A DNA stretch of 64,000 bases from Rhodocyclaceae bacterium (GCA_006218025.1 VBWA01000001.1:62001-126000); one strand, 5' to 3'; counted from the first letter of the stretch, positions 47,531 to 57,959 are shown. Numbers and translations: made by a program. Notes: generated by a model not told the origin, from the sequence alone.

Positions 47531-50467
47531 TTACCCGGCCGACGCCAAGGTAAAGTCGCTCGCGGATAGTGAAGCTGGCTTATTCCCAAGCGTGGCAATC
47601 TGCACCGACGCCGCCGGCCCGCTTCCGTCCTGATCGTATGACAATGCCCCGCTTAGCGCGCTGTAGAAAAGGCGCTGTTGCGTAGTGGTCGCGACTGTGC
47701 CGTTTGCGAAAACGCCATCTTTGAGATTGGTCCCGTCGAACAGCACCCCGTAGCTTTGCTGGCCCAGTCCCACGCGGTCGAATCCCTGTTCGAAATCGGA
47801 GATGCTTGCCACCATGGCGCTGACCCGATCGACTATGAACAGATCATTGCCGGCGCCGCCCGTCAATGTGTCGCGCCCGCCGCCGCCACGGAAGACGTTG
47901 TCGCCGGCATTGCCTTTCAGGATATTGTTTCCGGCGTTGCCCGTAGCATTCAAAGGCGCAGTACCGATGAGCGTGAGATTCTCGACATTTACCGCAAGCA
48001 CATAGGACGAGGAGCTGAAGACCTCGTCCGTTCCTTGGGCTGCGATTTCCTTCACCACGTCCCGTGGCGAATCGACGTAGTAGCTATCGTCGCCAGCGCC
48101 GCCCGCCATCTCATCCACGCCGCCCTTGCCGTCCAGAAGGTTAGCCGCCGCGTTGCCCACGATGATGTTGTCCAAACCGTTACCATAGCCGTCTATTGCC
48201 AAACTACCGGTGAGGGTGAGATTTTCGACATTGGCAGGCAGGGTATAGCCGATGGATGATTGCACCAGGTCCACGCCTTTTCCCAACTCCTCGACAACCA
48301 TGTCGGCGGCCGCGTCCACCACATAGGTATCGCTTCCCAAGTCACCTTCCATACGATCCGCTCCGAGGCCGCCGTTCAGGACATTATTGGCGATGTTGCC
48401 AACAAGCGTGTTGTCGGAGGCGTTTCCGGTACCGTTGATCTTTGACATCCCGCTTAGCGTCAGTTTTTCGACGTTCGGAGAAAGGACATAACTCACCGTG
48501 CTGTAAATTTGGTCAGTGCCTCCGTCAATACCTTCGGTAATGCTATCCCCGGTAACATCGACATAAAACGTGTCGTTTCCGAGTCCCCCGCTCATCGTAT
48601 CGGCGCCCGCCCCGCCGCTGATCGTATCGTTGCCGGCGCCCCCCGAAAGAGTGTTGGCCAGCGCGTTGCCGACAAGCGTGTTGTCCAAGCCGTTGCCCGT
48701 TCCGCTCACGGCAGCGCTGCCGGTCACCAGGGTGAGGTTTTCCAACTTGTCCCCAAGTGTGTAGTTGATACTGCTGTAGACCGTATCGATCCCCACGCTA
48801 TCTTCCTCAATGACCGAATCTCCCGCAGCATCCACCATGTAACTGTCGTTTCCCGCGCCCCCTTTCATTTGGTCTGCGCCGGCCTTGCCGTCGAGGAAAT
48901 CGTTGCCGGCCCCGCCATCGAGGACATTCGCCGCAGCATTGCCGGTAATCCAGTTGTCGAGTTCATTGCCTGTACCGTTAGCCACGGCCCCGAGCAGGGT
49001 CAGATTCTCGACATTGCTGCTCGGCGCCAGCGTGTAGTTGATCGACGCCTGAACAAGGTCGATACCTTCGTCGGCTTCCTCGGTCACCACGTCGGCCGTA
49101 TTGTCGACCACATAGATATCGCTGCCGTCGCCGCCCATCATCGTGTCCGCGCCGCCCATGCCGTCGATCAGATTTCTGCCGCTGTTTCCGACCAGAACGT
49201 TGCTGTCCGCATTCCCCTTGCCGTTGATCGACGAAATCCCGGTCAGGGTGAGATTTTCGACATTGGCCGGAAGCGTGTAGGTGGCGGTGCTATATACGAT
49301 ATCGGTGCCCTCGTTCAGCGCTTCGGTCACGACATCCGTGCTCATGTCGACGTAGTAGGTGTCGTTCCCGGCGCCGCCGATCAAGATGTCGGTGCCGGCA
49401 CCCCCGTTCAGGATGTCGGCTCCGCCGAAACCCTTCAGCGTATTGTTCGCCTTGTTGCCGGTAATGAAATTGTCCGCAGCGTTTCCGTTGCCGCCAGCCG
49501 CTGCCGCGCCGGTAAGAGTGAGGTTTTCGACGTTCTCGGCCAAGGTGTGGGTAATTCCGCTCAGCACCGTGTCGATCCCTTCCCCGGGCGCTTCGACGAC
49601 GATATCAGCGGCGTTGTCGACGTAGAAACGATCGTTACCCAGCCCGCCAATCATGCGGTCGGCGCCCGCCCCGCCGTTGATTACGTCATTGCCTTCCTTG
49701 CCGTCGAGTTGATTGGCGGCGCCGTTACCGGTGATCATGTTGCCTATATCGTTGCCGGCACCGTTGATCGCCGCCGCACCGGTGAGGGTCAGGTTTTCCA
49801 CGTTTGGCGACAGTACAAAGGTCACGCCGGACTGGATCAGGTCCGTACCCTCCAACGTGTTCTCTGTGACCGTGTCACCGACGTTGTCCACGACGTAGAT
49901 GTCATTGCCCCCGCCACCGCTCATCACGTCCGCTCCAGTGCCGCCGTTCAGCGTATCGTTGCCGCCATTCCCCGCGAGCGCGTTGGCGGCGGCATTGCCG
50001 ACAATGACGTTATCCAGGCCATTGCCCGCGCCATTGATCGCCGCCGTGCCTGTAAGCGTGAGATTCTCGACGTTGTCAGAAAGAGCAATGCTGCCGGACG
50101 ATTGCACGAGGTCCAGTCCCTCGCCGGGCTGTTCCACCACCGTGTCGCCCGCATCATCCACGGTGTAGGTGTCGTTTCCCTGGCCGCCCTGCATGCGGTC
50201 CGCGCCGGCCATTCCGTTGAGGATATTGTTGGCGCCGTTGCCGATCAGCACATTGCTTGCCACGTTTCCGGTTCCATTCACCGCAGCGGAGCCCGTCAGG
50301 GTAAGGTTCTCCAGATTCGCGGAAAGCGCGTAGCTGAAGGTCGTTTCAACGGTATCGATGCCGCCGTTTGTGGCCTCAGTGACCGTATCGAACCCGGAGG
50401 CACTGGTGTAAGTAGTGGTTGCCGTGGAGGTCGTGGTGGTGCCGTAGTCATCGACCGTCTCGGTCAC
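47531..50467 (-). pseudogene. C-terminal half of the giant RTX protein, separated by a frameshift
   Basis: 978 codons in a frame shifted relative to the upstream half. It carries about ten more RTX modules (GGAGADRMIGGLGNDRFYVD, alternating with ENLTLTG-type strands) and ends with the non-repetitive ISDFEQGFDRVGLG and a C terminus ASDFTLASAG like a type I secretion signal. The only start is a GTG inside the repeat with no ribosome site, so it is not an independent gene. Removing the two extra bases near 50470 would join it to the upstream half. Confidence 0.85.
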
Positions 50468-53400
50468 GGTACCACGTAGGTATCGTCACCCAGGCCGCCG
50501 CTGAGCGTATCTATTTCACTCCCGCCGTCCAGGCGGTCGTTGCCGTCCAGTCCATTAAGCGCATTGACGGCGCCATTGCCTATGAGAACGTTGTCGTGGA
50601 GGTTACCCGTGCCGCTGATCGCAGACGCTCCGCCAAGCGTCAGGTTTTCCACCCGCAGGGCCAGGGTATACGTCGCCGTGCTCGATACCGTATCCATGCC
50701 TTCGTTGTCCAGCTCGTTGATCACATCGCTTGCCGTGTCAACGCAGTAGGTGTCGTCACCCTGGCCGCCGGCCATCGTATCCGCGCCGGCGCCGCCATTG
50801 ATCACGTCGTTGCCTGCCTGCCCGTATAGCGCATTGGCCGCCGCATTGCCGGTGATGAGATTGTCCAGTTCGTTGCCCGTACCGCTGATCGCCGCGGTGC
50901 CGGTGAGGGTCAGATTTTCCACGTTCGCCGGCAGGGTATAAACCACGCCGGCCTGAACGAGGTCGACACCTTCATCTATGGTTTCCGCGACCGTATCCCC
51001 GGCGTTGTCCACGACGTAGGTGTCATTGCCCTGACCGCCGCTCATTGCATCTGCGCCGGCGCCCCCGCTCAAAATGTTGTTGGCGATATTGCCGGCAAGT
51101 ATGTTGTTCGAGGTGTTGCCGGTGCCGTTGATCGCCGCGGTTCCGATGAGCGTGAGCGTCTCGACGTTCGCCGACAGGGTATAGGTCGCCGAGGCGAGCA
51201 CCGAATCGGCACCTTCGTTCGTCAATTCGGTCACCACGTCAGTCGTCGCGTTCACGTAGCAGGTGTCGTCGCCCGCGCCGCCGACCATCGTGTCGGTGCC
51301 CACTCCGCCATCCAGAACATCGTTGCCGCCACCCGCCGTAAGGCTGTTGTTGGCGGTGTTGCCGATGAGGGTGTTGTTCAGGGCATTGCCCGTACCATTG
51401 ATTGCCCCCGTACCCGCCAGGGTCAGGTTTTCCAGCGTTGCGGCCAGGGTATAGGTGGCGGTCGAAATGACACTGTCCGCGCCGCCCCCGTCCACTTCGG
51501 TAATGATGTCCGTCGCTACGTCGACATAATAGGTGTCGTCACCGGTGCCGCCGACCATGGTGTCGGCGCCCGCGCCGCCATTCAGGCTGTCGTTCCCGTC
51601 GCCGCCGGAAAGGGTGTTCACCGCGGTGTTGCCGACCAGGACGTTGTCCAGGGCGTTGCCCGTGCCGTTGATCGCCGCCGTGCCGGTCAGGGTGAGGTTT
51701 TCCAGCGTTGTCGACAGGGCAAAAGTGACGCCAGAAAGAACCGTATCCGTGCCTTGGCCGTCTGCTTCGATGACGATGTCGGTCGCCGTGTCGACAACGT
51801 AGGTGTCGTCGCCGGCACCACCGATCATCGTATCGGCGCCCGCGCCGCCGTTCAGGTTGTCGTTGCCGTCGCCGCCGGTAAGCGTATTGATTGCCGCGTT
51901 ACCGATCAGTACGTTGTCCAGAATATTGCCCGTGCCGTTGATCGCCGCCGTGCCGGTAAGCGTTAGATTCTCGACGCCGTCGGACAGGGTGAAGGTGACG
52001 GAAGATTGCACCAGGTCCACGCCTTGATCTGGCAGCTCGGCCACCGCGTCGCCAACGTCATCCACCGTATAGGTGTCATTGCCCTGGCCGCCCCGCATCT
52101 GGTCCGCTCCGGCGGCGCCGTTCAGGCTGTTGTTGGCGCTGTTGCCGATCAGCAGATTGTTTGCCGCGTTTCCCGTGCCATTCACCGCGGCGGAGCCCGT
52201 CAGGGTAAGGTTCTCCAGATTCGCGGAAAGCGCATAGCTGTAGTCGGTTTCGACGGTATCGATGCCGCCGCTTGCCGCTTCAGTAACCGTATCGAACCCG
52301 GAGGCACTAGCGTAGGTAGTGGTTGCCGTGGAGGTCGTGGTGGTGCCGTAGTCATCGACCGTCTCGGTCACGGTCACGTAGGTATCGTTGCCCAGCCCGC
52401 CAACCAGCGTATCGATTTCGCTGCCGCCATCCAGCCGGTCGCCGCCGTCCATGCCATTGAGCGTATTGACGGCGGCATTGCCGACCATGACATTGTCGAG
52501 AACATTGCCGGTGCCGTTGAGTCCGGCCGCGCCAAGAAGCGTAAGGTTCTCGACATTGGCCGCCAGCGTCAGGGTAACGCTTGAAACGACGGTGTCGGTG
52601 CCTTCGTCCGGCGCCTCGGTGATCACATCGCTTGCGGCGCTCACCGTGTAGCTGTCGTTGCCTGTTCCACCCACCATTTCGTCGTTGCCCGCGCCGCCAT
52701 CGAGCATGTCGTTGCCGGCAAGCCCTTCCAGGCGGTTTGCCGCCGCGTTGCCGAGCAGCACATTGTCCAACGCGTTGCCCGTGGCATTGATTGCCGCCGC
52801 GCCGGTAAGGGTGAGGTTTTCCACCTGATCGGCGTAGTCCTCCAGAGTCAGGCTGATGCTCGACAGGATGGTATCGCTACCCTGATCGGCGGCCTCGATC
52901 ACGTTGTCGTCGACATCGTCAACCACATAGGTATCGTTGCCCAGGCCACCGCTCATGTAGTCGGCACCGAGACCGCCATCGAGCAGATCCGCGCCGCCCA
53001 GGCCACGCAGCTCGTTGGTCACGGCGTTTCCGGTCAGCACGTTGTCCAGCTCATTGCCGATCCCGGCGATTTCAGCCGAGCCCTGCAGCGTCAGGTTCTC
53101 GACATTGACCCCAAGCGTCAGGCTGATGGTGCTCTTGACCGTGTCCGTGCCTGCACCCACGCGCTCGCGCACCCTGTCGCCGACGTCGTCGACGAGGTAG
53201 GTGTCGTTGCCCAGGCCGCCGGTCATCACGTCCGCGCCCAGACCGCCATCGAGCGTGTCGTTGCCAGACCCGCCAAAGAACCGGTCGTCGTTCGCGGTCC
53301 CTGCTAGAACGTCGTTTCCCGCCGTGCCGATCTTCCATCCGGCAGTGTTCTCCAGCGCTCCGCTGACGAAACGCACCTGCTCGATCCGGCTCGCCAGCGT

Positions 53401-56130
53401 GGTCCAGTTCTTGAGCACGATGCGGTCGGGCAGGGCGGTCACCGCCACGCTGCTGCTGGCCCAGTCGCGCAAGCCGATCACCAGGTCGGCTCCCGAGCGT
53501 TCGACGTCGATCTGGTTCAGGCTGATGTCCTTGCCGAACTCGACGGTATCCAGGCCGCTGGTGTCGTAGGCGAGATCGACGCCGTCGCCCCAGGCGAAGA
53601 GGAACATGTCGTTGCCGCCGTTGCCCCTCATGGTGTCGTTGCCCGTTCCTCCCGCCAGCAGATCGCCTCCCCGTCCGCCGCCGAGGACGTCGTTCCCGCC
53701 GTTTCCGGCGAGGATGACGCGGGCGGTCCAGGTGGTGCTGAAATTGTCCACGCCATCGCTGCCCACGGCGGATTCGAGATGGGCCAGGCCCAGGTCGAGC
53801 GTCATGCCGGCCGCGCTGCTGACCACGGCGACGTCGAAGCCGTCCCCGCCGTCCAGATTGGCCTGCAGGTCGGATGCATCGATCAGCAGGGTGTCGTTGC
53901 CGGTGCCGGTCAGGATGACGTCCGAACCGGCCCCGCCGGCTAGCCAGTCGTCGCCAACACCGCCGGTCAGGGCATCGTTGCCGGCACCGCCTTCGAACAG
54001 GATGCCGGCGGTGGCGGCGCCGGCCATCAGGGTGTCGTTGCCGCTGACGCCCATCGCGCCGTCCAGGTCGTTTGCGGCCATGTCCAGGTTGAGGGCGCCG
54101 CCGGTGCCGATGCCGTAGGACTCGTCTTTCCGCGTGCCGACCTTCATGTAGGCGTTTTCCACAGTGGTGGAATAGGCGTCGCCCTCGAAGCCGAACACCA
54201 CGTCGCCGGCCCAGCCGCTTTCGCCGTCGGCCTTGGCGTAGCTCGCAAAACCCAGCACGCGGTTCTCTCCGCTTTGGTAGTCCACCTTGACCGGTATCAC
54301 GCCGACCGAGACGATTCCGGCCTCGTCCAGCGTGCGCACTTCCCCGGGATCGCTCTCGCCGTTGCCATTGGCGTCCTGCCAGAGACGGAATTCACTGAAG
54401 CGGGCGTCGTTGGCGTCAAGCCGATTGTTATGGTCGGTGTCGAAAACGGTGGCCAGCGCTTCCATGTCGGTGTCGGTCGCGTTCTCGGGAGTGTAGAGGC
54501 TGAAGGCGATTTCCCGGCCGGAACTGATCTCGCCGTCGCCATTGTCGTCGATGGCGAGCAGGCCGTCGTCGGCGCCGACCCAGCCGGTGTGGAAGCGCGC
54601 GCCCTTGCCGTCGAGGTCGTACCAGGCGCGGGAGACGTTCTTGGCGATCAGTTCGATGCCGTCGCCGTCAAGGTCGAGCACGACCGGACCAGTGTCGCCA
54701 AAGGAAAAGTCGATGTTGAAGCTGCCGTAGCTGTAGCCACTGAAAAAGCTATGGCCGCTGTAGGTGCTAACACTGAGGTCGAGTCCGGGATCGAGTTCGT
54801 AGTCGGGGTTGCCGGCATCCCAGCCGGCGGGGCTGCTGAAGCTCCATCCGGTCTTTACGGACAGGTCCAGCCCGCCAAGGACGTCGCCTTTGCCTTCGTC
54901 GCTCCAGTCGTAGTCGAGGTAGCCGGCATTGCCAAAATCGCCGCTGCCCGTGGTTTCGCCGACTGCGGGTAGCCCCGGATCCGTGCTCGCGTCGGCAGGC
55001 GTGCCGGCGAGCATGTCCAGCGTTTCCATCCAGTGCGCCATGGCCAGGGTTTCGTCTTCGGCATCGCCGAACCCGCCGACCGAAACGTCACCCGCATCGA
55101 CCGCGTGGTCGCCCGGCAGGGGGTTCTCCAGGCCGACGAAGCTGCGCATGACGTGGGCGGAGACTTCTTCGTCGCGTTCGGACTGGAATACCTCCCGCGT
55201 GAAGTTCAGCGTGGCGGAGGGACTGGCGGCGTCGGGGGTGAAGGTTTGGGCGCTCGTTTGCTCAAGGGATTGAAACTGACCTATCGTAGTCGCCGAATCA
55301 TCGTAGAACGAGGTCGTCCCATCCGGGGTCTCGATACTGTGCTGCTCGAGAACTCCATCCTGATTCCTGTCAATCAGGATTTCGGTAGTGCCTGATGCCT
55401 TTCTTACCTCGGTGTCAAGACTGCCGTTGTTGTCGGTGTCGGTAAGACGTAGCGTGGTATTTGTTTGATTGTCCGTCGAAATGACATCCTTGACTGCCGC
55501 TGTTTCGGAATTCAGGATATAGGTAGTTTCCTTGGCAGGAAGCTGGTCTGGGCTTTGTGATGCCTGGGAACAATTCAACACCAGATTGCCCGAAGAGTCC
55601 GCAGAACAGGAAATCGAGTTCCCTGGCGAATCCGTGTATGACTTGTCTACGGGATTGGCCATGCTTTTGATTCCCGCCCAAGCTGATTCAGCCGCTGACT
55701 TGATGTTTTCGTAGATCGTGCCAGGGATGTCCACTACGGCGATTTTTGCAGCAAATGCAGCAGCCATCAGCGCGCTGTAAGCTATTTCTTCACTCGATAG
55801 GCTGCCCCAGTCCATCGAGGAGAGACGCTGCATCAGTCTCACGTCAGCTTCCAGTTTCAACTGGTATTCATTCGGTTGACCGATTGCTGCCATGTAATCG
55901 AAATCATGCAGCTTGCACGTCATGTCCGGTGGGCTTTCACGGCTAACGCCATTCACGGTAATTGATGCCGCAGGCACACTGAAGTCTGCTGCTTCTCCCG
56001 GTGCCAAGCGTTTGCCGACACCCCCTTGGCCGCCACCCCAGCCGGAGCCACACCAGTTGCCGAACGCTGGCACCCAAGAACTCGGATCGAGAAGGCTAAA
56101 CCCCTGTAATGAAATCGTTGCGTCACCCAT
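50464..56130 (-). CDS. giant RTX-type secreted protein, N-terminal half (PLA2-like domain + EF-hand-like + RTX repeats)
   Basis: About 1888 codons from the ATG at 56130 (an upstream TTG is less likely). Residues about 25-100 resemble a phospholipase A2 fold: Trp26-Cys27-Gly28 calcium-loop-like WCGSGWGGG, then Cys72 and KLHDFDY with His75-Asp76-Tyr79, and AD at 95-96. Next comes a Ser/Thr-rich region with EF-hand-like DTDNNGSLD and DRNQDGVLE. The RTX-exoprotein block follows (VVLDLDGDGIELI, WVGADDGLLAIDDNGDG, FDTDHNNRLDANDARFSEF), then about ten calcium-binding modules (GGxGNDTYxVD plus ENLTLTG). It stops early at TYVVP by frameshift. The intact product would be about 2865 aa. It lies 18 bases after the TolB-like gene. 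No type I secretion genes are in the window. Confidence 0.85.
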   Translation of the reverse strand: MGDATISLQGFSLLDPSSWVPAFGNWCGSGWGGGQGGVGKRLAPGEAADFSVPAASITVNGVSRESPPDMTCKLHDFDYMAAIGQPNEYQLKLEADVRLMQRLSSMDWGSLSSEEIAYSALMAAAFAAKIAVVDIPGTIYENIKSAAESAWAGIKSMANPVDKSYTDSPGNSISCSADSSGNLVLNCSQASQSPDQLPAKETTYILNSETAAVKDVISTDNQTNTTLRLTDTDNNGSLDTEVRKASGTTEILIDRNQDGVLEQHSIETPDGTTSFYDDSATTIGQFQSLEQTSAQTFTPDAASPSATLNFTREVFQSERDEEVSAHVMRSFVGLENPLPGDHAVDAGDVSVGGFGDAEDETLAMAHWMETLDMLAGTPADASTDPGLPAVGETTGSGDFGNAGYLDYDWSDEGKGDVLGGLDLSVKTGWSFSSPAGWDAGNPDYELDPGLDLSVSTYSGHSFFSGYSYGSFNIDFSFGDTGPVVLDLDGDGIELIAKNVSRAWYDLDGKGARFHTGWVGADDGLLAIDDNGDGEISSGREIAFSLYTPENATDTDMEALATVFDTDHNNRLDANDARFSEFRLWQDANGNGESDPGEVRTLDEAGIVSVGVIPVKVDYQSGENRVLGFASYAKADGESGWAGDVVFGFEGDAYSTTVENAYMKVGTRKDESYGIGTGGALNLDMAANDLDGAMGVSGNDTLMAGAATAGILFEGGAGNDALTGGVGDDWLAGGAGSDVILTGTGNDTLLIDASDLQANLDGGDGFDVAVVSSAAGMTLDLGLAHLESAVGSDGVDNFSTTWTARVILAGNGGNDVLGGGRGGDLLAGGTGNDTMRGNGGNDMFLFAWGDGVDLAYDTSGLDTVEFGKDISLNQIDVERSGADLVIGLRDWASSSVAVTALPDRIVLKNWTTLASRIEQVRFVSGALENTAGWKIGTAGNDVLAGTANDDRFFGGSGNDTLDGGLGADVMTGGLGNDTYLVDDVGDRVRERVGAGTDTVKSTISLTLGVNVENLTLQGSAEIAGIGNELDNVLTGNAVTNELRGLGGADLLDGGLGADYMSGGLGNDTYVVDDVDDNVIEAADQGSDTILSSISLTLEDYADQVENLTLTGAAAINATGNALDNVLLGNAAANRLEGLAGNDMLDGGAGNDEMVGGTGNDSYTVSAASDVITEAPDEGTDTVVSSVTLTLAANVENLTLLGAAGLNGTGNVLDNVMVGNAAVNTLNGMDGGDRLDGGSEIDTLVGGLGNDTYVTVTETVDDYGTTTTSTATTTYASASGFDTVTEAASGGIDTVETDYSYALSANLENLTLTGSAAVNGTGNAANNLLIGNSANNSLNGAAGADQMRGGQGNDTYTVDDVGDAVAELPDQGVDLVQSSVTFTLSDGVENLTLTGTAAINGTGNILDNVLIGNAAINTLTGGDGNDNLNGGAGADTMIGGAGDDTYVVDTATDIVIEADGQGTDTVLSGVTFALSTTLENLTLTGTAAINGTGNALDNVLVGNTAVNTLSGGDGNDSLNGGAGADTMVGGTGDDTYYVDVATDIITEVDGGGADSVISTATYTLAATLENLTLAGTGAINGTGNALNNTLIGNTANNSLTAGGGNDVLDGGVGTDTMVGGAGDDTCYVNATTDVVTELTNEGADSVLASATYTLSANVETLTLIGTAAINGTGNTSNNILAGNIANNILSGGAGADAMSGGQGNDTYVVDNAGDTVAETIDEGVDLVQAGVVYTLPANVENLTLTGTAAISGTGNELDNLITGNAAANALYGQAGNDVINGGAGADTMAGGQGDDTYCVDTASDVINELDNEGMDTVSSTATYTLALRVENLTLGGASAISGTGNLHDNVLIGNGAVNALNGLDGNDRLDGGSEIDTLSGGLGDDTYVVP

Positions 56131-56148
56131 GATGTTGTCTCTCAATCG

Positions 56149-57291
56149 TTATCGGTTAATCTGCCTTGCATCGCGCGGCAGCGCGATTTCTCGCCACACT
56201 CCACTCGCCGTGTCTAGAATCATGATCTTTCTGTTTCTTAGACTTAAAGGTCCATCGCTTAGGACTCCAGCAATGAAGCGTCCATCACGCGACACAGCGG
56301 TTCCAAAAAGAGTGGTTTGCTCATGGCTGTGCGGTGGATAGCTCCATGATTGCGGAGCTCCATCGGTCTGACTGCGACGAATTCTGATACCTTCCTTGGG
56401 GCCGCCGTCAGCCACGAAGAAGGTGTTTTCACGCGCATCCAGCGATGCCCCTCGAGCACTGCCAAGATCGGTAAACAATGGTGGAAGTAGCACCGTCTGC
56501 CCGCGTTTTACGACAAATACTATGCTGCTGTTATAGCGGCTAGTGTAATCTCCGTAACTCTTCGCTAGAGAGCCTTTGGGACCAAGTAACGACTCCGCCA
56601 TGGGAACATCCCCATTAAGCAATACCCGCTCATCGTCCGGGAAATAGACTGAAAGTCCCATCTGAAAGAGCTTGAATCTGCCGGCAAACAGTCCAACCGT
56701 GCCGGTTTCGAGATCGATTTCCCACAGATCCCAAAACGCCGCCAGGGTCTTGCCGGAATCGCGCAGTTTCTCGGCCATGGCAAAGATGACCTTCTTGCCT
56801 GAATGTGAGAATGCCGGCATTCCCTTGTAGCCCAATACGCTTGTCACAACGCGCATTTTGGAGCCGTCCAGGTTCATTACGGCTATCTGGTAGTTCGGCA
56901 ACACCTCTTGCCGTTGAGTAAACAAATCGAGATTCCGATCCCCGATAGGGCCGGTGACAAACACCAACTTGTCGCCTGCGTCGGAATAGTAGGCCTGCAT
57001 CCAAGTCTGGCCTGGTGGCGCAAGGTAGTAGCCTAACGTTCCGGTGTTGACGTTATAGACATTGATACGGCATCGATCCGGGTAGTCAGGGTCGCAACGG
57101 TCGAAGATTACAGCGTGGCCGTCGGGTGAGAAGCGCGGATTTCTCACGTCATTGCCTTCTGCTGCTTGGGTTTCCATAGAAAGTACTCCAAAGACAATCG
57201 CCAAGACGACAGCTACTTTTCTGCACAAATGTTTCATGGGTAGCACGTTCGGGCAGTACCAAATCCACCAAGTTATCTGTTTCCTGTTCAT
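56149..57291 (-). CDS. exported TolB-like beta-propeller protein
   Basis: 380 aa. It begins at the ATG at 57291, which has a strong AGGAGG five bases upstream. A second Met at residue 19 (57237) would give a more ordinary signal peptide (KHLCRKVAVVLAIVFGVLS, cleavage near TQA) but lacks a ribosome site. The mature part has repeated WD40/PD40 strands: NPRFSPDGHAVIFDRC, YYSDAGDKLVFVTG, PAFSHSGKKVIFAMAE, AVSRDGRFIAGVLSDG. Such propellers are periplasmic binding scaffolds. Its gene directly precedes the RTX gene, so the two products probably work together. The role is unknown. Confidence 0.75.
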   Translation of the reverse strand: MNRKQITWWIWYCPNVLPMKHLCRKVAVVLAIVFGVLSMETQAAEGNDVRNPRFSPDGHAVIFDRCDPDYPDRCRINVYNVNTGTLGYYLAPPGQTWMQAYYSDAGDKLVFVTGPIGDRNLDLFTQRQEVLPNYQIAVMNLDGSKMRVVTSVLGYKGMPAFSHSGKKVIFAMAEKLRDSGKTLAAFWDLWEIDLETGTVGLFAGRFKLFQMGLSVYFPDDERVLLNGDVPMAESLLGPKGSLAKSYGDYTSRYNSSIVFVVKRGQTVLLPPLFTDLGSARGASLDARENTFFVADGGPKEGIRIRRSQTDGAPQSWSYPPHSHEQTTLFGTAVSRDGRFIAGVLSDGPLSLRNRKIMILDTASGVWREIALPRDARQINR

Positions 57292-57471
57292 CCCAACCTC
57301 CTGATCTCAGAAGTTTTCCTCAAGCCCGAGGGCAACATTGCTCACGTAGTTCTCGCCGTTGCCCATGGCATAACACCTGCGATGGAAGTCGCAAATGCGG
57401 ACAGATTAGGACTGGGGGCGCAATTTTCGTTCACGCCGCCAATCTCCATCCGACGTTTGCGCGAGCAATAT

Positions 57472-57493
57472 CGCCGTCCCGCCAGCGCCGACT
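57472..57493 (-). repeat. R1 dispersed repeat, intergenic
   Basis: A perfect consensus copy (variable bases GG on the minus strand). Confidence 0.8.
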
Positions 57494-57731
57494 CTTGCAG
57501 CCGCCAACCTTTGATCCTCGCCTGCTGCCGTGTGTCATCCATGTCGCCCCGTGTCGTAAACACCTGGTTGTGTGTGCTTCTTTCGTTTTGCGTTCTCTCG
57601 GGGGCGGCATCTGCGTCGGTGCCATGGTTATTGCGTTCGTCATTGCGACGAAGCGGCGATTCTATGTCCTGAACATACATGCAGAAGGAATTATGGTCAA
57701 TCCGGACGAAAGATATAGGGACCAAAGGAGT

Positions 57732-57815
57732 CCAGTCGCGCAAGCCGGCAACAAGATCGGCACCCTATTTCTCCGCATCCAGATCGTCGAGCGTAGTGTC
57801 CATGCCGAACTCGAC
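57732..57815 (-). pseudogene. relic of a second RTX protein gene
   Basis: 28 codons read VEFGMDTTLDDLDAEK-stop-GADLVAGLRDW. The corresponding part of the intact RTX gene reads VEFGKDISLNQIDVERSGADLV-IGLRDW: 18 of 28 positions are identical, with one in-frame stop in the relic. No similarity is seen on either side, so the rest has been lost. Confidence 0.75.
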
Positions 57816-57959
57816 CTCACCTCCACGACTGCTCCAGTTGCTTCCGGCCGGAGCGAAAGTTGCCGAAATGTACGTCTCAGTACATGAGGATAGCCGGGTT
57901 TGCCAACTAAGCCGCCCAAGCCCCGATCCGGCACGCGCAGTAGATTTATTCGCGAGCTT

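Larger units (their letters stand above)
57292..57959. other. 668-bp region: decayed DNA with an RTX relic and an R1 copy
   Basis: No intact gene. On the minus strand it contains an RTX fragment (57732-57815) and an R1 copy (57472-57493). It must also contain the promoter of the TolB-like/RTX operon. A short minus-strand frame ending just before the operon (ALGLEENF) resembles an outer-membrane-protein C terminus but is too short to assign. Confidence 0.55.

Noticed and set aside
48509..50479. A 656-codon plus-strand frame across the RTX repeats
   Set aside because: It is produced by the periodic repeat DNA. The minus frame has canonical GGxGxD modules.
47531..53300. CRISPR-like periodic DNA
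   Set aside because: The period (about 270 bases) and degenerate units come from the protein repeat; there are no short identical repeats with unique spacers.
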